Shown one piece after another: positions 34,976 to 46,948 of a stretch of DNA of 64,000 bases; the first letter of the stretch is position 1; each line of letters opens with the position of its first letter. The stretch is from Anaspis maculata (Eukaryota; Arthropoda; Insecta; Coleoptera; Scraptiidae). The stretch is from positions 85,915,277 to 85,979,276 of the forward strand of contig OX421961.1 in the NCBI GenBank assembly GCA_949128115.1. The letters run 5' to 3'. The translations under genes and the position numbers were made by a program. A model generated the notes under the pieces. The model was not told the origin of the DNA. It did no database searches and saw only the letters and a list, made by a program, of their open reading frames with translations.

Positions 34976-37964
34976 TATTGTGGCTGATGATCGAAACATT
35001 GTAAAAGTGTAGTCGGTAAATTTGCAATATAAATAAATATATACCCCTTGAATTACGACGTACGTCTTCACATATTATAATAGTCCAGTCAAAATAGGTT
35101 TTAACCGGAAATAAATTCGGAAGTTGACGAAATTTGGTGGATCGATGCAGAATTGAACGTGGAATAACATACTGAAATTCCCAAAAAGCTTGTTTTTTTT
35201 AGGACCAATAAAAAAGGGCCATCCTTGAAATTTTTTTTTTTTTCTGAATGGCTTGTGAACTATTATCTCTTCAGAACACAGCACCAGCACCAGCAAAGCA
35301 AATGTAGCCCGTTAAATTCCCAAGAGATCGTACAAAACTCATCACTTTTTGGTCAATAGCCTCTGTGATATCGCGTCTACAAAAACGCAGTGAAAATTAC
35401 TCAAAATATATTTCCGGATTTTATGTAAAAATATGCATGGTGTCAATTCAGGGGCTGTAACCTGGACAGCGAATGTGCGAATTTCAATGTGTTTTACATG
35501 CGGGAAAAGCTAATTCAACATTCGATATCACACTTTTGTCTAGAAGTCAAGAAGTCGCCAACTTCAAAATGGTACTTTTCCTCGACCTGTGAAATCGATA
35601 CTTGCTGTCTCGAAGAATCCCCAAAAATCGATTTTTTTCATACCATACTATTTGCCTCATTTTTCACTTAGGTAGAGCAAAACCATCCAGGGAAAATATG
35701 AAGAATTGAATACAGAAAAAATAACATGTTTCGGAATATTTATCCTATAGTGATGGTTTCTGAGTTGTATGGGTTGAAAGACTAAAACGACCTATTCAGA
35801 AAAAAAAGGTAGTCCGGACACTAACTGCTGAATATTGTACTTGCATTTAATGATTGTTTTTAAATTCTTCAGATGTCAATATAACATTTGTGATGTTGTC
35901 GTGGAAGAACGGACAAAAGAGCTTGATGGAAATGTATGGAATAATAGAGCTAATGAGTCATTCCATGCCAAAACGATCACTTTCTGCACTCATGGTGACC
36001 GATTTTCATAAATTTTGGATATGTTGTAGAGACATGAAAATAAGTCGACCCGTATTCGCCGGTTTTTTTTTATAATTTTTTTTTTCGGAATTACAATTTT
36101 TTCAAATTTTCCACTTTTGCCTTGCATCCTACTCTGAGAAAAATCATAGCTGTTTAGTCCAATGTCCGATCTTGAATATTTTTGTTTTGATCAAACCACA
36201 AAAGATGAGGAATTTTGGACATTGCACTCTTTTTTTGACAGATGTTGAAAGAAGTATGGAAAGTCACTTTTCCGAAAAGAAAACGGTATACTGAAAAATG
36301 GTACATCTTCGATTTTCCCAATTTTTTGATATATTGTTCTGTGAACTTTTCTGAATCGAGAAGTAATAGTCGCCAGAATGGACATCGCCCAAAAACCCAC
36401 GGAATGAATTTTTTAAGCGAGCCGCGCAAGCTGATTCGGCACTCAGGAGTCCAGTAAAATGAGGCGATTTTTATGCTGAAGTTGGAACTAACTGAGGGCT
36501 CGATGAAAAAAATATGGCTATGTAGAGAATGGAAAACTGAATTAGAAAAACCAAAGTTTCATTTACAACCACCCCGGGAACCATGTAAAAAAAATGGCGA
36601 AGATTAAAAAACATGCGCCGCAATTTTTCTTCTGAAACGGTGGAAGAACGGTGAGAGATTTGTGAAAACTGAAAGGGACAAAGTTGTAGGAAATTCAATA
36701 ATCTACAGAAAAGTCCCCGGGGGCATATGTCCAACTTCTCCAGTTCAACCATTAATCGCGGCCAAAGTTGCGCGCCGGTCTAGTGAAGTGGAAAAACTGT
36801 CCGCGTGACATTCCTTCTTGAATTCTGCGAGAATGGCTAGAGATATCCGAGAATTGCAAGCGACAAAGCTGCAGAGAATTGAATGTTCCACTAGAAAATC
36901 TTTAAGGCCAGTTATTAGCTCTTCTGGTTTAGTCGTAAGTTTTCCAAAAGAACCACTTCATTAACAAGATTGTCGCGCAACTTCGAACGTGGTTCACGAC
37001 TAAACTAGAAGAGCTAATAATTGACCTCGAGAAACTGCTAGAGTAACTTTCATTTCTCTACAACTTCGTCGCTTACAATTTCGGGATCTCTAGCCATTCT
37101 CGCAGCATTCAAGGAGTAATGTCACGCGTACTTCACTGGACCGGCGCGCAACTTTGACCGGGATTAACGGTTAAACTGAAGAAGTTAGACATATGTCCTA
37201 AGGGACTTTTCTGTAGATTATTGAATTCCCTACAACTTTGTCCCTCACAGTTCTCAGGTATCTCTCACCGTTCTCTCACCGTTTCAGAAGAAAGATCGCG
37301 ACGCATGTTTTTTAATCTTCGCCATTTTTTTTCCATGGTTCCCGGGGTGGTTGAGAATGAAACTTTGGTTTTTCTAATTCAGTTTTTCATTTTCTACATT
37401 GCCATATTTTTTTCATCGAGTCCTCAGTTAGTTCCAACTTCAGCATAAAAATCGCCTCATTTTACTGGACTCTGAGCGCCGAATCAGCTTGCGCGGCTCG
37501 CTAAAAAAATTCATTTCGTGAGTTTTTGAGCAATGTCCATTCTGGCGACCATTACTTATCGATTCAGAAAAGTTCACAGAACAATATATCAAAAAATTGG
37601 GAAAATCGAAGATGTACCATTTTTCAGTATACCGTTTTCTTCTCGGAAAAGCGACTTTCCATACTTTTCTTCAACATCTGTCAAAAAAAGAGTGCAATGT
37701 CCAAAATTCCTCATCTTTTGTGGTTAGCTCAAATCAAAAATATTCAAGATCGGACATTGGACTAAAGAGCTATGATTTTTCTCAGAGTAGGATGCAAGGC
37801 AAAAGTAGAAAATTTGAAAAAATTGTAATTCCGAAAAACAAATTTATGAAAAAGAACTGGCGAATACGGGTCGACTTATTTTCATGTCTCTACAACATAT
37901 CCAAAATTTATGGAAATCGGTCACCATGAGTGCAGAAAGTGATCGTTTTGGCATGGAATGACTC

Positions 37965-38390
37965 TAATAATAATGGTACAAGGTGGGTGATAAATAATGA
38001 AAGCAGGATGGTTGACTAGATAGAGAAAAGGTTATTTGAATCAAAGGCGTTGTAAAAATGTTTAAAAGGGAAATCTATACAATCATTTAGGCAATTTTGG
38101 AAAGAATTATTAATCATAATCATCTAATCATCAAAATCATCTCAGAAAATCATAACTTCGTCCTTGGAACTAATTTTGAAATTTTACATGTTTGTAAAAA
38201 AGGACGGCTTTTAGATAGTATAGAGGTTCTTGAAATTTGTAAAGCAACTAATAATTCTGTCCGAAATTGCCTAAAAGATTGTATAGATTTCTTTTTTAAA
38301 CATTTTTACAACGCCTTTGATTTAAATAAGCTTCTTTCTTTCCATTCAACCATCCTTTCATTAATTCATCACCCACCTTGTACCATTTTT
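37965..38390. mobile_element. 426-bp inverted-repeat insert in the right palindrome arm
   Basis: TAATAATAATGGTACAAGGT at 37965 pairs with the inverse at 38372-38394, and the arms extend about 130 bp inward (GGCGTTGTAAAAATGTTTAA paired with its inverse near 38300). The left palindrome arm reads GACTCATTAGCTC uninterrupted, so this is a later insertion. The central 160 bp holds the retroelement fragment listed separately. Confidence 0.7.
38097..38320 (+). pseudogene. C-terminal fragment resembling a Penelope-like retroelement
   Basis: The frame contains ENHNFVLGTNFEILHVCKKG followed by RLLDSIEVLEICKATN. The H-x-F...LH-x-x-KG-x-x-L-x-x-(L)E-x-x-EI-x-K pattern is what I recall downstream of the GIY-YIG nuclease in Penelope-like ORFs. 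Only this tail is left and the rest of the frame is formed by the inverted-repeat arm. Assignment is from motif memory. Confidence 0.4.
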
Positions 38391-40131
38391 ATTAGCTCTA
38401 TTATTATTTCATACATTTCCATCAAGTTCTTTTTTCCGTTCTTCCATGACAACATCACAAATGTTATACTGACATCTGAAGAATTTAAAAACAATTCACT
38501 TATCATTCACACAAACTTTATCTTCACCATTTATACAATGTCGGTGATTCGGTGTGTTATCGTTCACCTTTTATGTACCTACCTACTTGTTTTATGTATT
38601 TTATTTTAGACTCCACACTTTGATGAAGAAGGGCCAGAGATCTGCGAAACCGGTCAGAAATAAAAACAATCAATTTGAAGGAAGACTGCGTGCAGATCAT
38701 TTTATTTATGAAAAAAATCGATTTTTGCGGATTCTTCGGGACATCAAGTATCGATTTCAAAGGTCGAGAAAAAGTACCATTTTGAAGTTGGTGACTTCTA
38801 AACAAAAATGTGATACCGAATGTAGAAAAAACACATTGAAATTCGCACATTCGCTGTCCACGTTACAGCCCCTGAATTGACACCATGCATATTATTACAT
38901 AAAATCCGGAAATATATTTTGAGTAATTTTCACTGCGTTTTTGTAGACGCGATATCACAGAGGCTATTGACCAAAAAGTGATGAGTTTTGTACGATCTCT
39001 TGGGAATTTAACGGGCTACATTTGCTTTGCTGGTGCTGGTGCTGTGTTCTGAAGAGATAATAGTTCACAAGCCATTCAGAAAAAAAGAAAATTTTCAAGG
39101 ATGGCGCTTTTTTATTGGTCCTAAAAAAAACCAAGCTTTTTGGGAATTTCAGTATGTTATTCCACGTTCAATTCTGCATCGATCCACCAAATTTCGTCAA
39201 CTTCCGAATTTATTTCCGGTTAAAACCTATTTTGACTGGACTATTACAATATGTGAAGACGTACGTCGTAATTCAAGGGGTATATATTTATTTATATTGC
39301 AAATTTACCGACTACACTTTTACAATGTTTCGATCATCAGCCACAAAAATAAGTCTGCAGATTTCCCGCCTCAATACACCATGGCCTTCGCGGGGGTGCG
39401 CGGATGGCAGGGGTACGCGAGGGCCTCAGCGCTGCAGTTGTCCGCTGCATGCAGTACATTACAATTCCGTCCCTAGCTCAGTTACTATTCAAGATAAATC
39501 AAATCTGAAAAAACCGCAAGAATCGCAATGGAATAGGTAACATGGTTTACAGAAGGAACTTTTTTGATTGAACTAATGGTTACGGAGATAATCGAGTGGG
39601 AGTGGAATGAAAAATGTCATTCAACACGTTACTGAGATATTCAACGTTCTTTGCGCATGAGGCAGTCAAGTTTTACGTGTATTCTAATGGCAAAGTAAAT
39701 AATCACCTTTTTATTCATAAATTATTTACGACAACTTACAGTTGACGGATTTGTTCCAAGCTAATATCAGCCAAAAGCTGACAAACTGTAGAACATTTTT
39801 TTTAAAAACTGTTTTTTCACAAAACCGCCCCCATACCGCCCCCACACTGGACGATTTTTTGACGACAAGTGGATTCTTCATCCCCAAGCCATACTACACC
39901 ATAAAAAATGCACCCCAGCTTTTTACCTTTCCGTGCACACGAAAGTCACAATAGAGTCTCATTTTTCCTCTACTATTGCGCAAACAACCATCTTCTGAGT
40001 TATTGAAAACACGAACTTTGTGACACTCTAGTTGATGTGACAAAAGTCAGTTTGATTAGCTTCTACAAAATTGCCGATTTTCAGGCGTGTGACGTCACGC
40101 CGATACGACCTATTGAACCGCTTCTCCTATA

Positions 40132-40492
40132 CAGAGTGTTCCACTTTTTTTTTTCAATATTTGAGAATATGGTAGAGCATCGAAAAATAAGTAGTTTCGC
40201 AAATAAAAGATAAATAATGAAAAATGAAAAGTTACAATTTTCGAGATGTGACAAAAACCAATATGACCATCTTGTATGCATACATCAACTTATATGATGT
40301 GTAACAAATTTTATCAAAAATTCATTGATTGAATTCGAAGTAATAAAAAAAAAATCATTTGCAAAACTCAACTTTGAAAACCTCTATCTCCGTTATAATG
40401 CGTTTCCGATGTTTTTTTTTTCGAGAAAGTCCACATATTGTTTGATATTCTACTATCTCCTAAAATATTGACAAAAAAAGTGTAACATCCTG
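40132..40492. mobile_element. 361-bp TIR element with TA duplication
   Basis: CAGAGTGTTCCACTTTTTTT at 40132 and, inverted, CAGGATGTTACACTTTTTTT ending at 40492, flanked by TA on both sides. AT-rich interior with no gene. Confidence 0.65.
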
Positions 40493-41109
40493 TATGTGTA
40501 ACTTAATTCTTAATTATCAAGACAAAAATTCAGTTTTTTTCAACCAATACTTTAATTTTAGATTCCCGATCAGAGTTTATTACCGTAGGCGTAGCAAAAA
40601 AATAAGCTAGTTGGTATCTTACAATTTTGTCAAGCTCCTAACTTCATGGATAAGTGCAAGCCATTTGCTAAGCCAAATCAAACAAGTTACCGGATGTGAC
40701 GACCAGGACTTGTCATCGAAAACCAAAAAAATGAATGATTCTCAAAAGTAGTGAAACTTGTCCAATGATTTTTTAATAATTTTGACAGAGAGCTGTTTTG
40801 GAGGATGTGAAGTCAATAAATTTTGAAACCTCACTAACTACCCTCATCAACCCAAGGAGACTTTTCTCCACTATTTTTCCTGTAATCTGGAGCTTGGTAT
40901 TGGACCAGTTACGTAAATCACAAAATTTTCGCCGAATAACTGGAAATACACCTTCTCTCCGCCCTACTCGCTAATCTCGGAATCAATTAAATGGAATTTA
41001 GCTATAGGATCATCTGATACTTTGTTGAATATCTACAATATACTGGATTTTCAACCAAATCTACGTGTCAAAAAAACATTTTATACGAAATAATTTTTCC
41101 ATGAGGTCT
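40493..41109. other. Non-coding stretch between palindromes
   Basis: No gene and no partnered repeat were seen. Confidence 0.4.
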
Positions 41110-42636
41110 ACTAGGCCAGGCGGTAGGTCATTCTGGATAGGAAAAATTCCGACCAAAGCTTTTATAGTGTCAAACTCTTCGTAAGGTCAGTAGGTATCTA
41201 CCACTGAGTTTCCGCCCAAAAACGAGTTGTGCTGATTCCTCCACATCTGCCCAAAGATAAAAGATGTCTTGAAGGTGCAAAAAGACCTGTTAAACCCCCG
41301 TACTTTTTCATTTTATTTGCCTCAATGCAAACGTACGCAAGTCTTACGCAAACATTGGAAGCATTTGTCATCATCTCTGTGCCAGTCTTACTGTTGAAAA
41401 AAGATTTCTTTGTGCGGGTCAGATTAATCACATTTAATTGTTTTTCCACACAAGAAAACGATGGAGCAACATGTATTTTGGATGTTTTCCAATAACTCGT
41501 ATCCACTGAACCTATTTATGGTGTTAAAATTTCAATAACAGCATTTTTGAAGATGTTGCCCGCTAAGAAGTGAATAGTTTTTACCCGCTTGTTCAGCAGC
41601 AATTTTTCCAATCTTACCAAACACCGTTCTCGAAAATTTAATAAGGAATGACAAGCTGGAACTCTTTTCTAATGGCATTATGTTTGGCTTAAGCGCGGCA
41701 CGCTTTTTGAAAATGTAGGAAACTGATTTCTTTTCCGAGCTGTTCTATTTTATCCGTGTGCGGCCGTGCCTACTTGACATAGACCGGACTGATAACAAAA
41801 GCTGGAAAATGTACTCTCTTCCAGCTTCAAAACATGACCATTATTGATAAAATAATATAAAATTTCTTTATAAATCAATGTACAAAGTCTTAACAATAAT
41901 GGTCGTGTTTTAAAGCTGGAGAAGAGTACATTTCTAAGATCGTGTAATCAGTCCGGTCTATGTCAAGTAGGCACGACCGCACGCGGGTGAAATAGGACCG
42001 CTCGAAAAGAAATAAGTTTTTTAGAGTTTCAAGTGCGTGCCGCGATTAAGCCAGGCACGATATAGTTATAGAAGAGTTTGAGCTTTTCTTTCCCTATAAA
42101 ATTTTCGCAAACGGTGTTTGGTAAAATTGAAAAAATTGCTGCGGAACAGGCGGGTAGAAATTATTCACTTCTTAGCTGGCAACATCTTTAAAAATGCTCT
42201 TATTAAAATTTCAACGCCATAAATGGGTTCAATGGATACGAGTTATTAGAATACATACAAAATACATGTCGCTCCATCGTTTTCAGGTGTGGAAAAACGA
42301 TTAAATGTAATTTATCTGACTCACACAAAGAAATCTTTTTTCCAACAGTAAGACTGGCACAGAGATGATGACAGATGCTTCCAATGTTTGCGTAAGAGTT
42401 GTACGTTTGCACTGAGGCAAATATAACGAAAAAGTACGAAGGTTTAGCAGGTCTTCTTGCACTATCAAAACATCCTTTACCTTCGTGCAGATGTGGAGGA
42501 ATCAGCACAACTCGTTTTTGGGCGGAAACTCAGTGGTAGATACCTACTGACCTCACGAAGAGTTTGACACCATAAAAGCTTTGGTCGGAGTTTTTTCCAG
42601 ATTGTAGTGATTTTACCGACATACCGCCTGGCCTAT
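41110..42636. repeat. Palindrome 2: about 750-bp arms, short spacer
   Basis: GGCCAGGCGGTA at 41114 pairs with TACCGCCTGGCC at 42622. Arms meet around 41850-41890 (TGGTCATGTTTTGAAGCTGG-type pairing across an AT-rich loop). Arm divergence is roughly 8-10% outside and about 18% inside. ORFs 41229-41495 and 42203-42508 are the two copies of the same arm segment. Confidence 0.85.
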
Positions 42637-43567
42637 ACGCGACGTTCTAAACATTTATTTTGTTTCTGTTCACAAAAAAAAGTTTTTTTTGTGATTTTTG
42701 AAGAATTACATTCAATCTAGCTATTTTTAAGCGAATTCCTGCAAAAAAAGTCAAAAAAAATTAAAATTCAATTTTGTCCACGATTTTTGAATTTGAAATT
42801 CCGCCTATGTGCGGCGATGCAAAATAGATCATTGAAAAATGTCTCTTTTTGGGTCCTTCGGCACCAACCTTTCGACGTGGAGGACCGAGCGGCGGCTTAC
42901 CGAATTCGAAAACTCAGTATGTTGATCAGGATACAAATACAAAACCGTACCAGACGGCAAATTTTCGACTCTCCGCGACCTTTTGCAAGGCAGAACCTAC
43001 CCATTGCCTGGACTATAAGGCTTCCAAACGACATACCGCGAGTGAAGATCCGTGAGATATAGCTTCTGTCATTTTTTGATAGTGACACTCCTGTTTGACA
43101 GATGACAGCCAAAAACTAATGGGCGCATTCCATGACAAAACTATGTCTGCATACCAAATTTCAAGTCGATCGAAATAAAATTCTCCTCCTGTCAAGCATA
43201 TCCTCAACCCTCAACCCTTCTCAAAATCCTCTCATTGTTAATTCAAGTAAACTTTTTCCCTTATCAACTCCCGATTCCGGAGGAATGAAATTTCCAGCAT
43301 AAACAGGTCGATTTTCAATTTGAGGGGACATCTAAAGCACGTATAGGCGATTTACATTAGAAAAACGCCACCTGGTGTAGAGCTCGGTACTTGATCGTCG
43401 AGGACGTTTTTGCGAGGAAAACATACTCCGACGTCTAGTAGCCTAGGTGGGCACTAGTGGATACCTGTAATACCCACATATTGACATGGAAATTTGACAT
43501 GTGGAAATAATCTGAAAAAGGGGTTTGCATTTGTGTCTCTTATAGTACAAGAAAGATAGATTTCAAC
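42637..43567. other. Non-coding stretch with a dispersed repeat fragment
   Basis: 42868-42912 (TTTCGACGTGGAGGACCGAG plus CGGCGGCTTACCGAATTCG) matches 59686-59735. A 91-codon ORF crosses it without a recognisable domain. Confidence 0.5.
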
Positions 43568-45160
43568 CCCGGAAAAAATATGGACGTCCTCGAAATTTGA
43601 TATTTTGTTCAGAATTGAGTGCTCTACAACATATCCAAAATCGCCAAAAATCGCACTCGGGGGTTTTGAGTTATTGGAGGGGGAGTAAAAAATTGCTGGT
43701 AAAAATGGAGGGGATGGAACCCGTCAACCCATTGGATGCGAATACATTATAGTTCGACGTATCATATCCCATTGATACTATTTTAGCACAAAAAGTGTCC
43801 ATCATTGTTGAAGGGGAGTAGTGGGGGGGCGAAGCTTTGCTAGGTGGTCCATTTTGTTTTTATGGCCATGTAGAACCGATCACGACAAGTTTGGTATCTT
43901 TTCCGACTGAATTCAATCTCCTGAAGTCGTATCCGATGTGCAAATTCGGATGAAAACAAGTTTGAACAAGTTAACTTTAGAAAACTTGTTTTTTCTTTGA
44001 CAATTTTGACGAATTTTTTTTGTACTGTTGGAGGTGTTCATTTCCAGAAAATTTTCAGGGACCATTGAATTGAAGTGTATTCTCCACAAAAATCATCCAT
44101 TCGAAGTATAATTTTGTTTATCGAACATAAAAAATCGATTTGAACCTGAGCCGGCGTGGCGCGTCGTCTACTACTGACCAGAACACTACAGCATGCACAT
44201 TCAAATGAAAACACCTCAAACTATTGAAGAAATAAGAACTGATCTTCGAAAATTGGAGGATCTGTGGAGAATCGAATTCCCTATAACATAAACAAAATCG
44301 CCATGAATCGCACTGTAGGGTTTTGAGTTATTCAAGGGGGGAGGTAACAGCTCATAGAGTATGAATCCTGTCAAAGTGTTATACTCCTCCTCGAATTACT
44401 CAAAATCTTGCATTGCGATTCATGGCGATTTTGTTCATAGTATAGGGAATTCAGTTCTGCACAAATCCTCCAATTTTCGAAGATAAGTTGTTATTTCTCC
44501 AATAGTTTGAGGTGTTTTCATTTAAAGGTGCATGCTGTAGTGTTCTGGTCAGTAGTAGACGACGCGCCGCGGCGGCTCAAGTTCAAATTGGTTTTTTAAA
44601 CTCGAGAAACAAAATTATACATCGAGTGGATGATTTTTGTGGGGAATACACTTCAATTTATTGGTCCCTGAAAATTTTCTAAGAATTAACACCTCCAACA
44701 GTACAAAAAAAAATCGTCAAAATTGTCAAAGAAAAAACAAGTTTTCTCAAGTCAACTTGTTCAATCTTGTTTTCATCCGAATTTGCACATCGGATACGAG
44801 TTCAGGAGATTGAATTTAGTCGGAAAAGATACCAAACTTGTCGTGATCGGTTCTACATGGCCATAAAAACAAAATGGACCACCCAGCAGAACTTCGCCCC
44901 CCCACTACTCCCCTTCAACAATGATGGACATTTTTTGTGCCAAAATGGTATCAATGAGATATGATACGTCGAACTATAATGTATTCGCATTCAATGGGTT
45001 GACGGGTTCCATCCCCTCCATTTTTACCAGCAATTTTTTACTCCCCCTCCAATAACTCAAAACCCCCGAGTGCGATTTTTGGCGATTTTGGATATGTTGT
45101 AGAGCACTTAATTCTGAACAAAATATCAAATTTTCAGGACGTCCATATTTATTCCGAGGT
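43568..45160. repeat. Palindrome 3: about 790-bp arms, spacer under 60 nt
   Basis: TATGGACGTCCT at 43580 pairs with AGGACGTCCATA at 45137; the arms meet near 44345-44385. The outer 200 bp differ at about 2%, the inner 140 bp at about 13% (by eye). It shares the 19-mer TTTTGGATATGTTGTAGAG with the giant palindrome. Confidence 0.9.
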
Positions 45161-46619
45161 TTCGCCGATTTCTTTACTATTTTTCCTGTACTATTATTTC
45201 ATGTTATGGTTAGCGTATTTAGCAGATTTGTAGATCTAGCTCCAGAGGTGCGCAGCTGAAAGACTACGCCCCCTGCAATGCACTACATTATTGCGATAAA
45301 AAAAGACCACGTTTACGTCGCGAACACAGAGGTAGCTACGGCGAGCTTGTAAGAATGAAAAATGCGGATCTCCAGCTGAAGTCGAAGCAGGAAATCTTTA
45401 GAAAAAAGCGAGGAAAAAAGGTAGGTGGTGGTTGACTCTGCACGGCCAGCCCGAGGTGATTTTTTCTTGGCTGGCAGGCTGGTCGACGGGCTTGTGTGTT
45501 TCCCTCCGTGCGGGTGTGACAGAGTCTGTTGCTCTTTTTTGGGCGGAAGCTATGGATGATTTAGAGAAAGGTCTGCGACGACGCTGGTCATCAACATGGG
45601 GCCCAATAACGAGCCTATGGGGTCCCAAGGGTTCACAGGAACGAAAGTTTGCTTGTAGCGTACTGCACAAGACAGCAAAGTGACAGTTTTGACATGCCAC
45701 CAATTGACGTAACCACCGCCGTTGCCGGACGGCAACTTACACCAGTTCTAAAAATTAATTCCCTAAAACTTCCTCGACAAAACGGCCATTTTCCCCAATA
45801 AGGTCAATCGCCTATTGTCAAATTTTCACCTGCAACCCCTTCGCCAACACCCTACCTTACTATATTACTTTATGATTCCAATCAGATCTACCTAATAATG
45901 GAACAAAAACAAAGCCGAGAAAATGGTAGAGAACAATCATTAATCTGGCAAAAATTTTACTTTTTTTTTTATCTCAGTAGCGTAAAGGGGCACCTCTTAA
46001 AACGACTCAATCAGATGAAATATTACACGCATGCATCAACCCTCCATGACGTTTCCTCATTTCTTACATTATTGGATTCACATAAGGGGGAGCCCTAGCC
46101 CATAGTGTTGTCGACATTGCGATACTTATTCAATAAAGAACACCTGCGATGGATTCTTTCGGAAAATTTGTCGTTGTCTCCTATAAACTTGTATGTAATT
46201 TCCTGCCGCTGGCTGGCGGAGCGCGTTGTTAATAATTTACACGTGCCTGAAAACTAATATAACTTAAGGAAGCTCTTAACTAAATTCATAACGACATAAG
46301 TTGAAGGAGAGGGTCGTCGAAATTTAATTCTCATTTAGGGTGTCGGATCTGCGGGACACCGTGTGGGGTCTGAACTCGTTACGCTCATACGTGCTTGAGA
46401 AAATGAGTTTTCATTTAAAATTATAATTATTTTGTTTGTACGAGGTGCGCTGCCTCGCCGTCTTCGGTGCAATTTCAGAGCGAGAGGGGAAATTTTCATC
46501 CAAGCAGCAAGTTTTATGAGAGCATAAAGGGATTGATTAGTTGGCGCCGTAAATCTTCGAACGCTCGCTTCCTCGGAAATGAAATGTATTAATGGAAAAC
46601 TCAGCAAGGTAACTGCAAG
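45161..46619. other. Non-coding stretch, partly GC-richer
   Basis: 45390-45740 is GC-richer and carries overlapping ORFs on both strands (45398-45703 minus, 45432-45683 plus) without a domain. AT-rich unique DNA follows. No gene is supported. Confidence 0.4.
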
Positions 46620-46939
46620 TTTTTTTTTATTCGTTTATTCAACGTCGGCCTATTTCCGCAACGAGGCCTAACACCGACGCCGGTGAATGCTTTCCTCCAC
46701 TATACCGAAAATTTTGCCGAACCCTTGTGTGTTTCAACACAGGGTAGGGATTTTTAACGACCACCAACATCGCATGGGGTCGGCACCATCGTTCGTATTT
46801 CACGTGCTATGCGACACACGGCAAGCATTCCACCGAAATCAAAGAGCTTGTTTTGGAGACGAAAATCCGAGCGCCCACAGTGGAACTCGAACCCACGACC
46901 CCTGGAGTGGTAGTCGAACCACCACAACACAAGCTCCTC
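46620..46939 (-). mobile_element. tRNA-derived SINE, copy B, with 9-bp target duplication
   Basis: Minus-strand head GAGGAGCTTGTGTTGTGGTG carries the A-box region and GGGTTCGAGTTCC is a good B box; the tail is the A-run seen as T-run at 46620-46628. AACTGCAAG (46611-46619) and AATTGCAAG (46940-46948) are the imperfect target duplication. Same family as 33025-33303. No protein is encoded. Confidence 0.8.
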
Positions 46940-46948
46940 AATTGCAAG

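Larger units (their letters stand above)
34381..39943. repeat. Giant palindrome: 2.56-kb and 2.95-kb arms, about 56-nt spacer
   Basis: Left arm 34381-36939 and right arm 36996-39943 are reverse complements throughout, except for a 426-bp insert in the right arm (37965-38390) and a 200-bp block that differs between arms. The outermost 200 bp differ at about 2%, the region around 36200 at about 5%, the region around 36600 at about 8%, and the innermost 170 bp at about 20% with indels (counts by eye). The arms include the 415-bp dispersed repeat and a GC-rich block. Matching ORFs in both arms are explained by the duplication itself. Confidence 0.9.

Noticed and set aside
36471..37448. Matching ORFs (SSSPQLVPTSA ends) in the two inner palindrome arms
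   Set aside because: Both frames stay open, but substitutions do not look codon-biased by eye and there is no domain; codon-based tests would be needed to claim a gene.
38615..38660. Hammerhead-ribozyme-like string TTTGATGA...GCGAAACCGGTC
   Set aside because: The core CUGAUGA is changed at its first base and stem II pairs poorly, so it is unlikely to be an active ribozyme.
39115..39540. 141-codon ORF in the right palindrome arm
   Set aside because: Its match in the left arm (34784-35296) is broken into two frames and the DNA identity alone explains the similarity; no domain seen.
46860..46930. tRNA gene candidate on the minus strand
   Set aside because: B box is good but the acceptor and anticodon stems do not close, and the sequence is part of the SINE.
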